Below the pieces are notes generated by a model. That model did no database searches. It was not told the DNA's origin and worked only from the letters and a program-made list of their open reading frames with translations. The position numbers and the translations under genes were made by a program. This document shows, one piece after another, positions 18,434-26,509 of a stretch of 64,000 bases of DNA (its first letter is position 1; every line of letters starts with the position of its first letter). The stretch covers positions 3,133,001-3,197,000 of the forward strand of contig NZ_LT222319.1 of assembly GCF_900074915.1 (NCBI RefSeq). Direction: 5' to 3'. The DNA is from Pseudomonas cerasi. GTDB lineage: Bacteria; Pseudomonadota; Gammaproteobacteria; Pseudomonadales; Pseudomonadaceae.

Positions 18434-19911
18434 GCCTTACCCGCTTTCAGATGTGCATCGACGGTCAATGGGTCGATGCGTTGTCCGGCAAGACCTTCGA
18501 CAGCCTCGATCCGGCGCTGGCCGAACCCTGGGCGCAACTGCCGGATGCTGACGAAGCTGACGTCGAACGGGCCGTTCAGGCCGCCCAGAAAGCCTTCGAG
18601 GGTCAGGCCTGGCGCGGCCTGACGGCCACGGCACGCGGCAAGCTGCTGCGTAAACTGGGCGACCTGATTGCCGAAAACAAGGAGCAACTGGCACAGCTGG
18701 AAAGCCGCGACAACGGCAAACTGATTCGCGAAACCCGCGGGCAGGTCGGCTATCTGCCCGAATTCTTTCATTACACCGCAGGGCTGGCTGACAAACTCGA
18801 AGGCGGCACCCTGCCCCTCGACAAGCCCGACCTGTTCGCCTACACCGTGCACGAACCGATGGGCGTAGTGGCCGGGATCATACCCTGGAACAGCCCGCTG
18901 TACCTGACCGCCATCAAGCTGGCCCCGGCACTGGCGGCAGGCAACACCATTGTCCTCAAACCCTCGGAATACGCCTCGGCCACCGTGCTTGAGCTGGCGC
19001 GTCTGGCACTTGAAGCCGGCATTCCACCGGGCGTGGTCAACGTCATCACCGGTTACGGTCCGACCACTGGCGCGGCCCTCACCCGGCACCCGCTGGTGCG
19101 CAAGATAGCCTTCACCGGTGGCGCGGCTACGGCGCGTCATGTGGTGCGCAGCAGCGCGGAGAACTTCGCCAAACTGTCGCTGGAACTGGGCGGAAAATCA
19201 CCCAACATCATCTTCGCCGACGCCGATCTGGACAGCGCCATCAATGGCGCCGTCGCCGGCATCTATGCGGCGTCCGGGCAAAGCTGTGTTTCCGGCTCGC
19301 GATTGCTGGTGCAGGACGAAATCTACGACGAGTTCGTCGAACGCCTGGCAGAGCGCGCCAGTCGTATCCGCATCGGCAATCCGCAGGATGAAGGCACCGA
19401 AATGGGTCCGATGGCCACCGCTCAGCAACTGGCCGTGGTAGAAGGCCTGGTGGCCGACGCGCTGGCCGAAGGTGCACGCCTGCGTCTGGGCGGCAAGCGA
19501 CCGACGCTGGACAGCAAAGGCTGGTTCTACGAACCTACGCTGTTCGAGTGCGATCACAATTCGATGAAGATCATGCAGGAAGAAGTATTCGGCCCGGTGG
19601 CATCGGTGATTCGTTTCAAGGACGAAGCCGAAGCGCTGGCCATCGCCAACGACTCCCAGTTTGGTCTCGCCGCCGGAATATGGACCCGCGACCTTGGCCG
19701 GGCACACCGTCTGGCGCGGGATATTCGCTCAGGTATCATCTGGGTCAATACGTATCGAGCCGTGTCGGCCATGGCGCCCATCGGCGGTTTCAAAAATAGC
19801 GGCTACGGTCGTGAGAGCGGGATAGACTCCGTGCTGGCCTACACCGAACTGAAAACGGTGTGGATCAACCTTTCGCAGGCGCCCATGCCTGATCCATTTG
19901 TCATGCGTTAA
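18430..19911 (+). CDS. Aldehyde dehydrogenase family protein
   Basis: A 493-residue NAD(P)-dependent aldehyde dehydrogenase. Motifs: IPWNSPLYLTAIKLAPALAA (cofactor site), FTGGAATARHV, the general base in LELGGKSPN and the catalytic cysteine in GQSCVSGSR. Its closest groups appear to be betaine-aldehyde/hydroxymuconic-semialdehyde type enzymes, but the substrate cannot be fixed. It overlaps the hydrolase stop and is followed 13 bases later by the flavin reductase gene, so it is central in the operon. Confidence 0.87.
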   Translation: MSLTRFQMCIDGQWVDALSGKTFDSLDPALAEPWAQLPDADEADVERAVQAAQKAFEGQAWRGLTATARGKLLRKLGDLIAENKEQLAQLESRDNGKLIRETRGQVGYLPEFFHYTAGLADKLEGGTLPLDKPDLFAYTVHEPMGVVAGIIPWNSPLYLTAIKLAPALAAGNTIVLKPSEYASATVLELARLALEAGIPPGVVNVITGYGPTTGAALTRHPLVRKIAFTGGAATARHVVRSSAENFAKLSLELGGKSPNIIFADADLDSAINGAVAGIYAASGQSCVSGSRLLVQDEIYDEFVERLAERASRIRIGNPQDEGTEMGPMATAQQLAVVEGLVADALAEGARLRLGGKRPTLDSKGWFYEPTLFECDHNSMKIMQEEVFGPVASVIRFKDEAEALAIANDSQFGLAAGIWTRDLGRAHRLARDIRSGIIWVNTYRAVSAMAPIGGFKNSGYGRESGIDSVLAYTELKTVWINLSQAPMPDPFVMR

Positions 19912-19924
19912 CGAGGCCGCTGCG

Positions 19925-20410
19925 ATGATAGAACCCGGTATTTACAAAGAAGTCATGGCGTCATTCCCTTCGGGCGTGACCATCGTCACCACCCTCGACC
20001 CTGAGGGCAACCTGTTCGGTATTACTGCCAGCGCATTCAGTGCGCTGTCCATCGACCCGGCCCTGGTGCTGTTCTGCCCTAACTATGAATCGGACACTTA
20101 CCCGGTGTTGCGTGACAGCAAAAAATTCGCGATTCACCTGCTGTCTGCCGACCAGCAGACAGAAGCCTATGCCTTCGCCAGCAAGGGCAAGGACAAGACC
20201 AAGGGCATCGAGTGGCAGTTGAGCGAGCTGGGCAACCCGCTGCTGAGCAAGGCCACGGCGATCATCGAGTGTGAGCTGTGGCGGGAATACGACGGCGGCG
20301 ATCACGCGATCATTGTCGGCGAGGTGAAAAATCTGATCCTGCCCGCGACACCGGTCACGCCGATGGTCTATCACCGGGGCAAGATGGGTGCACTGCCAGC
20401 CATCGTCTGA
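19925..20410 (+). CDS. Flavin reductase family protein (short chain)
   Basis: A 161-residue FMN-binding, split-barrel flavin reductase (SFPSGVTIVTTLDPEGNLFGITASAFSALSIDP, with catalytic-type ...FAIHLLSADQQ following). Such proteins use NAD(P)H to supply reduced flavin to a partner monooxygenase. No two-component monooxygenase gene lies in the operon, so the partner is elsewhere or the enzyme works differently. ATG at 19925 was chosen with GAGG upstream. It lies just after the aldehyde dehydrogenase gene. A RibB paralogue for flavin-precursor synthesis is encoded 2 kb downstream. Confidence 0.85.
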   Translation: MIEPGIYKEVMASFPSGVTIVTTLDPEGNLFGITASAFSALSIDPALVLFCPNYESDTYPVLRDSKKFAIHLLSADQQTEAYAFASKGKDKTKGIEWQLSELGNPLLSKATAIIECELWREYDGGDHAIIVGEVKNLILPATPVTPMVYHRGKMGALPAIV

Positions 20411-20585
20411 GGTAGCTCAGGGCAGTCTTGGTGGTTGCAGGCACGGGCGTGATAAACTCGGCCGCGACCCGGGTTCATCCATCCGGGCCATGCAGCAGCC
20501 CGCGCGGTTTGTGGGTTGCCGACATGAGCGAGACGTTATTTCCAGTCACGTTTTTACTTTGACAGCCCCATTCCGAGCACACCCG

Positions 20586-21338
20586 ATGAAACGCCTGCCT
20601 CTCGACGACACCTTCAAGGTCAACCGCAACCCCGTCACACTGCGCGAGATCGTGCTGGACAAGCTGCGCAGCGCAATCATGAACTTTCAACTGCTGCCGG
20701 GCGATCGTCTGGTCGAGCGTGATCTATGTGACCGCCTCGGGGTAAGCCGCACGTCGGTTCGCGAAGCACTGCGCCACCTGGAATCCGAAGGCCTGGTGGA
20801 GTTCGCCGATGCCAAGGGCCCGCGTGTTGCAATCATCACGCTGGCTGATGCCTGCGATATCTACGAACTACGCTGCGTGCTGGAAGGCCTGATCGTTCAA
20901 CTGTTTACCCTGCGGGCCAAGCCCAAGGACATTCGCGCTCTGGAAAAAGCCCTGGAGGAAAATCGTCAGGCGCTCAAGGAAGGCGAACTGCAGCAGGTGA
21001 TCGACTCGGTCCAGGGTTTCTACGATGTATTGCTGGAAGGCTCGGGCAACCATGTGGCCGCGACCCAGCTACGCCAGTTGCAGGCGCGCATCAGCTACCT
21101 GCGCGCCACCTCGGTATCCCAGGAAAATCGCCGCGGTGCCAGCAACAAGGAAATGGAGCTCATGGTCGAAGCGATCAAGAGCGGCGACCCGCTGGCCGCG
21201 CACCAGGCGTCGGTCGATCACGTACGCAACGCCGCACGTGTGGCGCTGGAATACCTCAAATCCAAGCAGGACGAAGACAGCAAAGTCCGTGACATCATCG
21301 CCCCCGTTGCGCTGAAAGAACCTCGCATAGGTCGCTGA
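20586..21338 (+). CDS. GntR-family transcriptional regulator with FCD domain
   Basis: A 250-residue regulator. The N-terminal winged helix is typical (LREIVLDKLRSAIMNFQLLPGDRLVERDLCDRLGVSRTSVREALRHLESEGLV, about residues 20-75), followed by the all-helical FCD ligand-binding domain (IYELRCVLEGLIVQLF..., and late histidines in HQASVDHVRNAAR that usually hold a metal and small carboxylate). It lies inside the putative catabolic cluster and is the obvious candidate to bind the ATGGTATACCAT palindromes at 16891, 22276 and 23543. No such palindrome is found in front of its own gene. The ligand is probably a pathway organic acid. Confidence 0.88.
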   Translation: MKRLPLDDTFKVNRNPVTLREIVLDKLRSAIMNFQLLPGDRLVERDLCDRLGVSRTSVREALRHLESEGLVEFADAKGPRVAIITLADACDIYELRCVLEGLIVQLFTLRAKPKDIRALEKALEENRQALKEGELQQVIDSVQGFYDVLLEGSGNHVAATQLRQLQARISYLRATSVSQENRRGASNKEMELMVEAIKSGDPLAAHQASVDHVRNAARVALEYLKSKQDEDSKVRDIIAPVALKEPRIGR

Positions 21339-21339
21339 A

Positions 21340-21903
21340 ATGGCCACACCGCGCTTCTGTCCTCAATGCGGTAGCGCTGATCTGGCTCAGCGTGTCCCGT
21401 CTGGCGATACGCACGTGCGGCTGGTCTGTGGCGGCTGTCAGTATATTCACTACATCAACCCGAAGATCATCGCGGGTTGCATCATCGAGCAGGAAGGCAA
21501 GTACCTGCTTTGCCAGCGCGCCATCCCGCCGCGCCCGGGCACCTGGACACTGCCTGCCGGTTTCATGGAAAGCGGCGAAACCACCGAGCAGGCAGCGCTG
21601 CGTGAAGTCTGGGAAGAAACCGGTGTACGCGCCGAGATCCTTTCGCCCTACTCTATCTTCAGCGTGCCGCGCATCAGCGAAGTCTACATTGTGTTCCGCG
21701 CCATCGCGCTGGAGGTGACCGGCCAGTTCGGCCCGGAAACCCTGGATTACAGATTCTTCGCCCCCGAAGACATCCCGTGGGACAGCATCTATTACCCCGC
21801 CATCCGCCAGATACTGGAACGCTATATCGAAGAACGTCAGGCGGGTGTCTACGGTATTTATATCGGTAACGACGACACCGGCAAGGTGCACTTTATCCGG
21901 TGA
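21340..21903 (+). CDS. Nudix hydrolase with N-terminal zinc ribbon
   Basis: A 187-residue Nudix hydrolase. The N-terminus carries a four-cysteine zinc ribbon (FCPQCGSAD ... LVCGGCQYIHY), as in the NADH-pyrophosphatase-like group. The Nudix box is complete: GFMESGETTEQAALREVWEETG, read here as the G5xE7xREUxEExGU signature. Members cleave nucleoside diphosphate derivatives such as NADH, ADP-ribose or FAD. It starts two bases after the GntR stop and so shares its mRNA. In a cluster with flavin enzymes an FAD- or NADH-related substrate is tempting but unproved. Confidence 0.87.
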   Translation: MATPRFCPQCGSADLAQRVPSGDTHVRLVCGGCQYIHYINPKIIAGCIIEQEGKYLLCQRAIPPRPGTWTLPAGFMESGETTEQAALREVWEETGVRAEILSPYSIFSVPRISEVYIVFRAIALEVTGQFGPETLDYRFFAPEDIPWDSIYYPAIRQILERYIEERQAGVYGIYIGNDDTGKVHFIR

Positions 21904-21935
21904 ATGCCTGAAGCTTTCAGCTCGCAACTGAACGC

Positions 21936-22226
21936 TTAAAACTGCCCCTCGACGATCACGATCTCGGCCTTCGAAGCACCCTGCCTGTGGCTCATCGCAT
22001 GCTGGTACTCGGGCGACCGATAACAGGCCAGCGCCTTCTCGTAGGATTCAAATTCGATAATCACCGTGCGCTGCGGCGTATCACGCCCTTCGAGCGCCTC
22101 GGAACGCCCGCCGCGCGCGAGGAACCTGCCACCAAACAGCTCGAAAGCCGCGGGGGCGCGCTGGGTGTATTCGCTGTACTGCTGAGGGTCGGTCACATCA
22201 ACGTGTGCAATCCAATAGGCTTTCAT
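21936..22226 (-). CDS. DUF1330 domain protein
   Basis: A 96-residue protein of the DUF1330 family, small dimeric ferredoxin-like alpha-beta barrels (KAYWIAHVDVTDPQQYSEYT..., RTVIIEFESYEKALACYRSPEYQ). Function is unsettled. It is divergent from the RibB paralogue; the shared 94-base spacer holds a copy of the proposed operator (22276-22287), so it may belong to the same regulon. Confidence 0.85.
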   Translation of the reverse strand: MKAYWIAHVDVTDPQQYSEYTQRAPAAFELFGGRFLARGGRSEALEGRDTPQRTVIIEFESYEKALACYRSPEYQHAMSHRQGASKAEIVIVEGQF

Positions 22227-22275
22227 CGCGATCTCACTGTTTCATTGATAGGCAATCTGTGAAATATTCTGTCTT

Positions 22276-22287
22276 ATGGTATACCAC
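22276..22287. promoter_or_regulatory. Palindromic operator candidate, site 2
   Basis: ATGGTATACCAC differs from the perfect palindrome at 16891 by one base, and both copies are preceded by TCTT. It lies 33 bases before the ribB-like start and 49 bases from the divergent DUF1330 start. Confidence 0.65.
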
Positions 22288-22320
22288 GATTCATCCACCC
22301 ATAAAACCGGGAAACTGACT

Positions 22321-23430
22321 ATGGCGTTCGATCGCATCGAAGACATCATCGAAGACTACCGCCAGGGCAAGATGGTGTTGCTGGTCGACGACGAAGACCG
22401 GGAAAACGAAGGCGATCTGCTATTGGCTGCCGATTGCTGTTCACCACAGGCCATCAGCTTCATGGCCCGCGAAGCGCGCGGTCTGATCTGCCTGACGCTG
22501 ACCGACGAACACTGCCAGCGTCTGGGCCTGGAACAGATGGTACCCAGCAACGGCAGCGTATTCGCCACCGCGTTCACGGTGTCCATCGAAGCGACCACAG
22601 GTGTGACCACCGGCATCAGCGCGGCAGATCGTGCGCGTACCGTTCAGGCTGCCGTCAACCCGCACGCAGTACCGGAAGATCTGGTGCAGCCGGGCCATAT
22701 CTTTCCATTGCGCGCGCGTGACGGCGGCGTCCTGACCCGTGCCGGGCATACCGAAGCGGGCTGCGACCTGGCCCGGCTGGCCGGTTTCACGCCAGCGTCG
22801 GTCATCGTTGAAGTCATGAATGATGACGGCAGCATGGCCAGAAGACCTGACCTGGAAGTGTTTGCCAAAAAGCACGGCATCCGCATCGGCACCATCGCCG
22901 ACCTGATCCATTACCGCCTGAGCACCGAACACACCATCGTCAGGATTGGCGAGCGCGAACTGCCGACCGTGCACGGCGCCTTCCGTCTGTTCAGCTACGA
23001 AGACCGCATCGAAGGTGGCGTGCACATGGCCATGGTGATGGGCGACATCCGCCGTGACGCCGCCACGCTGGTGCGCGTGCATGTTGTCGACCCGCTGCGC
23101 GACCTGGTCGGTGCCGAATACAACGGCCCCGCCAACTGGACGCTTTGGGCCGCCCTGCAACGTATCGCTGAAGAAGGTCACGGCGTGGTGGTGGTGCTCG
23201 CCAATCACGAATCCTCCCAAGCGCTGCTGGAGCGCATTCCACAGCTCACCCAGCCGCCACGCCAATACACGCGCTCGCAATCACGTATTTATTCCGAGGT
23301 CGGTACGGGCGCACAGATCTTGCAGGATCTGGGCGTCGGCAAGCTGCGCCACCTCGGCCCGCCACTGAAATACGCAGGGTTGACTGGCTACGATCTGGAA
23401 GTGATTGAAAATATTCCGTTTCCCGGCTGA
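22321..23430 (+). CDS. ribB: 3,4-dihydroxy-2-butanone 4-phosphate synthase (RibB) with GTP cyclohydrolase II-like domain
   Basis: A 369-residue protein. The DHBP synthase domain (about residues 1-205) has the acidic catalytic motif DDEDRENEGDLL and the second motif RAGHTEAGCDLA. This domain converts ribulose 5-phosphate into the four-carbon riboflavin precursor. The C-terminal half aligns in form with GTP cyclohydrolase II, but its zinc-binding cysteines are absent: the segment reads RVHVVDPLRDLVGAEYNG. That domain is therefore unlikely to open GTP, as in other Pseudomonas RibB proteins. Because it sits under a putative GntR operator beside a flavin reductase, it is probably a second copy serving the local pathway. 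Start ATG at 22321 with GGGA upstream. Confidence 0.88.
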   Translation: MAFDRIEDIIEDYRQGKMVLLVDDEDRENEGDLLLAADCCSPQAISFMAREARGLICLTLTDEHCQRLGLEQMVPSNGSVFATAFTVSIEATTGVTTGISAADRARTVQAAVNPHAVPEDLVQPGHIFPLRARDGGVLTRAGHTEAGCDLARLAGFTPASVIVEVMNDDGSMARRPDLEVFAKKHGIRIGTIADLIHYRLSTEHTIVRIGERELPTVHGAFRLFSYEDRIEGGVHMAMVMGDIRRDAATLVRVHVVDPLRDLVGAEYNGPANWTLWAALQRIAEEGHGVVVVLANHESSQALLERIPQLTQPPRQYTRSQSRIYSEVGTGAQILQDLGVGKLRHLGPPLKYAGLTGYDLEVIENIPFPG

Positions 23431-23542
23431 CCAGGCAAACGCTTGGCGCGCGAGCCTGATAATCCACCGCCTTTAACCGAAGGCGCTGACCAAAAAAGCC
23501 ACCGTGAAGGCGTTTTGACAGGGCAAAACGCTTGCAGAAAGT

Positions 23543-23554
23543 TTGGAATACCAT
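23543..23554. promoter_or_regulatory. Imperfect operator candidate, site 3
   Basis: TTGGAATACCAT matches the ATGGTATACCAT palindrome at 10 of 12 positions and lies in the 290-base leader between the ribB-like stop and the ABC operon. It is weaker than sites 1 and 2. Confidence 0.4.
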
Positions 23555-23720
23555 AATATGACATTCCATAAATACAAGATCTGGTCAGACGCGCCCGGCG
23601 AGGGACAGCACTAATAACAGCACCTGACCTGTACAAGGTTTCAAGGCCCATTGGACCTACTGCTCCCGATTACGCGGGCAAGAAAAGCCCGCTCAAAACA
23701 CAACAAATGAGGGCGTAAAA

Positions 23721-24746
23721 ATGGTGTTGAACAAACGTGCAACAGCAGTCCTGGCCGCTGGCGTGCTGGCTTTCTCGAGTGTCGCCGCTATTGCCGCCGA
23801 GAGCGTCAACTTCGTGAGTTGGGGCGGCTCCACGCAGGACTTTCAGAAGGAGGCCTGGGCGGCGCCGTTCAGCAAGGCCAGCGGCATCACCGTCGTGCAG
23901 GACGGTCCTACCGACTACGGCAAACTCAAGGCCATGGTCGAAAGCGGTAACGTGCAGTGGGACGTTGTCGATGTCGAAGCCGACTTCGCCCTGCGCGCCG
24001 CCAGTGAAGGCCTGCTGGAGCCTCTGGACTTCACCGCCATCAAACGCGACGAGATCGACAAACGCTTCGTGACTGACCACGGCGCCGGTTCGTTCTTCTT
24101 CTCCTTCGTGCTCGGCTACAACGAAAGCAAAGTCGGCGGTAAGGCGCCTGGTGACTGGGCCGCGATGTTCGACACCAAGACCTACCCTGGCAAGCGCGCG
24201 CTGTACAAGTGGCCAAGCCCCGGCGTGCTGGAACTGGCTCTGCTGGCCGATGGTGTAGCGCCTGACAAGCTTTACCCGCTGGACCTCGACCGCGCCTTCA
24301 AGAAACTCGACACCATCAAGAAGGACATCGTCTGGTGGGGCGGCGGTGCGCAGTCCCAGCAACTGCTGGCTTCCGGCGAAGTGTCGATGGGGCAGATGTG
24401 GAACGGCCGGGTCTACGCCCTGCAGCAGGATGGCGCGCCGGTGGGCGTGAGCTGGAAACAGAATCTGGTCATGGCTGACTTTCTGGTCGTACCCAAGGGC
24501 GCAAAGAACAAGGACGCTTCGATGAAATTCATCGCCAATGCAACCAGTGCCAAAGGCCAGGCGGACTTCTCCAATCTCAGTGCCTATGCCCCGGTCAATA
24601 CCCAGAGCGTTGCGCGCCTGGACTCTACGCTGGCACCTAACCTGCCGACCGCGCACGTTGCCGATCAAATCACTCTCGACTTCGCATACTGGGCCAAGAA
24701 CGGCGCTGATATTGCGACACGGTGGAACGAATGGCTGGTCAAGTAA
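23721..24746 (+). CDS. Periplasmic substrate-binding protein of a polyamine-type ABC importer (PotD-like)
   Basis: A 341-residue extracellular solute-binding protein with a signal peptide cleaved near AIAAES. The mature start VNFVSWGGSTQDFQKEAW is typical of the spermidine/putrescine (PotD/PotF-like) family. Mid-sequence GNVQWDVVDVEADFALRA and VWWGGGAQSQQLLASGEVSMGQMWNGR fit the ligand-binding cleft of this family. The ligand of this copy is unknown and need not be a polyamine. It is first in a four-gene importer operon and starts at an ATG after GAGGGCG. Confidence 0.87.
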   Translation: MVLNKRATAVLAAGVLAFSSVAAIAAESVNFVSWGGSTQDFQKEAWAAPFSKASGITVVQDGPTDYGKLKAMVESGNVQWDVVDVEADFALRAASEGLLEPLDFTAIKRDEIDKRFVTDHGAGSFFFSFVLGYNESKVGGKAPGDWAAMFDTKTYPGKRALYKWPSPGVLELALLADGVAPDKLYPLDLDRAFKKLDTIKKDIVWWGGGAQSQQLLASGEVSMGQMWNGRVYALQQDGAPVGVSWKQNLVMADFLVVPKGAKNKDASMKFIANATSAKGQADFSNLSAYAPVNTQSVARLDSTLAPNLPTAHVADQITLDFAYWAKNGADIATRWNEWLVK

Positions 24747-24748
24747 AA

Positions 24749-25687
24749 ATGACAGCGGTTGCTCCTCGTCAATCCATGCCGGCCGGGGGTGCTTCCAGCA
24801 CCGCTGGCACGGCCAGCCAGAAGGCGCCGGGCATGCAGGCATCCCCTTCCCTCGCACAGCGCTGGCGTGGCAGCCGCAATCTGCTTCCGGCGCTGATCTT
24901 CCTTGGACTGTTCTTCTTCGCGCCGCTGATTGCCCTGCTGCTGCGGGGCGTGCTGGAACCGGTGCCGGGCCTTGGCAACTATGAGCAACTGTTTGCCAAC
25001 TCGGCCTACTCGCGGGTGCTGCTCAATACCTTTTCCGTAGCCGGTCTGGTGACGCTGTTCAGCCTGCTGCTGGGCTTCCCGCTCGCCTGGGTGATCACCC
25101 TGGTGCCGCGCGGCTGGGGACGCTGGATTCTGAATATCGTGCTGTTGTCGATGTGGACCAGCCTGCTGGCCCGTACCTATTCGTGGCTGGTGCTGTTGCA
25201 GGCCTCAGGGGTCGTCAACAAGGCCTTGATGGCCATGGGCATCATCGATCAACCGCTGGAAATGGTGCACAACCTGACCGGTGTGGTGATCGGCATGAGC
25301 TACATCATGATTCCGTTCATCGTCCTGCCGCTGCAGGCGACCATGCAAGCCATCGACCCCATGGTGCTGCAGGCGGGTTCGATCTGCGGCGCCAGCCCAT
25401 GGAGCAATTTCTTCAGAGTGTTCCTGCCACTGTGCCGTCCGGGGCTGTTTTCCGGAGGCCTGATGGTGTTTGTCATGTCGCTCGGTTATTACGTCACCCC
25501 GGCGCTGCTCGGCGGCGCGCAGAACATGATGCTGCCCGAATTCATCGTCCAGCAGGTGCAGTCGTTCCTCAACTGGGGGCTGGCCAGTGCCGCCGCTGCG
25601 TTGCTGGTGCTGATCACGCTGGTGCTGTTCTACTTCTACCTGAAGCTCCAGCCGGAATCACCGGTCGGCGCCAGCAATGCGAGGTAA
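24749..25687 (+). CDS. ABC importer permease (PotB-like)
   Basis: A 312-residue inner-membrane permease of the binding-protein-dependent type. The cytoplasmic N-terminus is long and Ala/Gly/Ser-rich (about 40 residues), followed by six transmembrane helices. The coupling-helix region (QAGSICGASPWSNFFRVFLPLCRPG) is the EAA motif contacting the ATPase. The ATG at 24749 lies two bases after the stop of the binding-protein gene. Confidence 0.87.
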   Translation: MTAVAPRQSMPAGGASSTAGTASQKAPGMQASPSLAQRWRGSRNLLPALIFLGLFFFAPLIALLLRGVLEPVPGLGNYEQLFANSAYSRVLLNTFSVAGLVTLFSLLLGFPLAWVITLVPRGWGRWILNIVLLSMWTSLLARTYSWLVLLQASGVVNKALMAMGIIDQPLEMVHNLTGVVIGMSYIMIPFIVLPLQATMQAIDPMVLQAGSICGASPWSNFFRVFLPLCRPGLFSGGLMVFVMSLGYYVTPALLGGAQNMMLPEFIVQQVQSFLNWGLASAAAALLVLITLVLFYFYLKLQPESPVGASNAR

Positions 25688-25693
25688 ACCGCC

Positions 25694-26509
25694 ATGCTCC
25701 TGACACCCAATGCCATGAGCCCCGGCTTGCGTACGGGCCTGTACCTGACCACCGCCCTGATCGCGCTGTTCCTGTTGCTGCCGATCCTGTTCATCGTCCT
25801 GCTGTCGTTCGGTTCGTCGCAGTGGCTGGTGTTTCCGCCGCCCGGCTGGACGCTGAAGTGGTATCAGCAGTTTTTTTCCAACCCGGACTGGATGGCCGCG
25901 GCCATGTCCAGCTTCAAGGTCGCGATCCTGACCACCCTCGCCTCGGTGGCACTGGGCCTGCCCACTGCATTCGCACTGGTGCGTGGCCGGTTTCCGGGGC
26001 GTGACCTGCTGTACGGCGTCTTCACACTGCCGATGATCGTGCCGCTGGTGATCATCGCCGTCGCGGTCTACGCGCTGTTTCTCAAGCTCGGCTACACCGG
26101 CACGCTGTTTTCCTTCGTCGTCAGCCATGTGATCGTTGCCTTGCCGTTCACCATCATCTCGATCATCAATTCGTTGAAGCTGTTCGACCAGTCCATCGAG
26201 GATGCAGCAGTCATCTGCGGTGCCTCACGCTTGCAGGCGATCTACAAGGTGACCTTTCCCGGCATCCGCCCGGGCATGATGGCCGGTGCGCTGTTCGCGT
26301 TCCTGGTGTCGTGGGACGAGGTGGTCTTGAGCGTGATGATGGCAAGCCCTACCCTGCAAACCCTTCCCGTGAAAATGTGGACCACCCTGCGTCAGGACCT
26401 GACGCCAGTCATCGCCGTCGCCTCAACGCTGCTGATCGCCCTGTCGGTGCTGATCATGTTCATCGCCGCGACCCTGCGTCGCCGCAACGAAGCCAGGAGT
26501 ACTTCATGA
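25694..26509 (+). CDS. ABC importer permease (PotC-like)
   Basis: A 271-residue partner permease with six predicted helices and the EAA-type motif EDAAVICGASRLQAIYKVTFPGIRPG (about residue 170). Together with the previous gene it would form the membrane channel. It begins six bases after the first permease and its stop overlaps the start of the ATPase gene (ATGA). Confidence 0.87.
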   Translation: MLLTPNAMSPGLRTGLYLTTALIALFLLLPILFIVLLSFGSSQWLVFPPPGWTLKWYQQFFSNPDWMAAAMSSFKVAILTTLASVALGLPTAFALVRGRFPGRDLLYGVFTLPMIVPLVIIAVAVYALFLKLGYTGTLFSFVVSHVIVALPFTIISIINSLKLFDQSIEDAAVICGASRLQAIYKVTFPGIRPGMMAGALFAFLVSWDEVVLSVMMASPTLQTLPVKMWTTLRQDLTPVIAVASTLLIALSVLIMFIAATLRRRNEARSTS

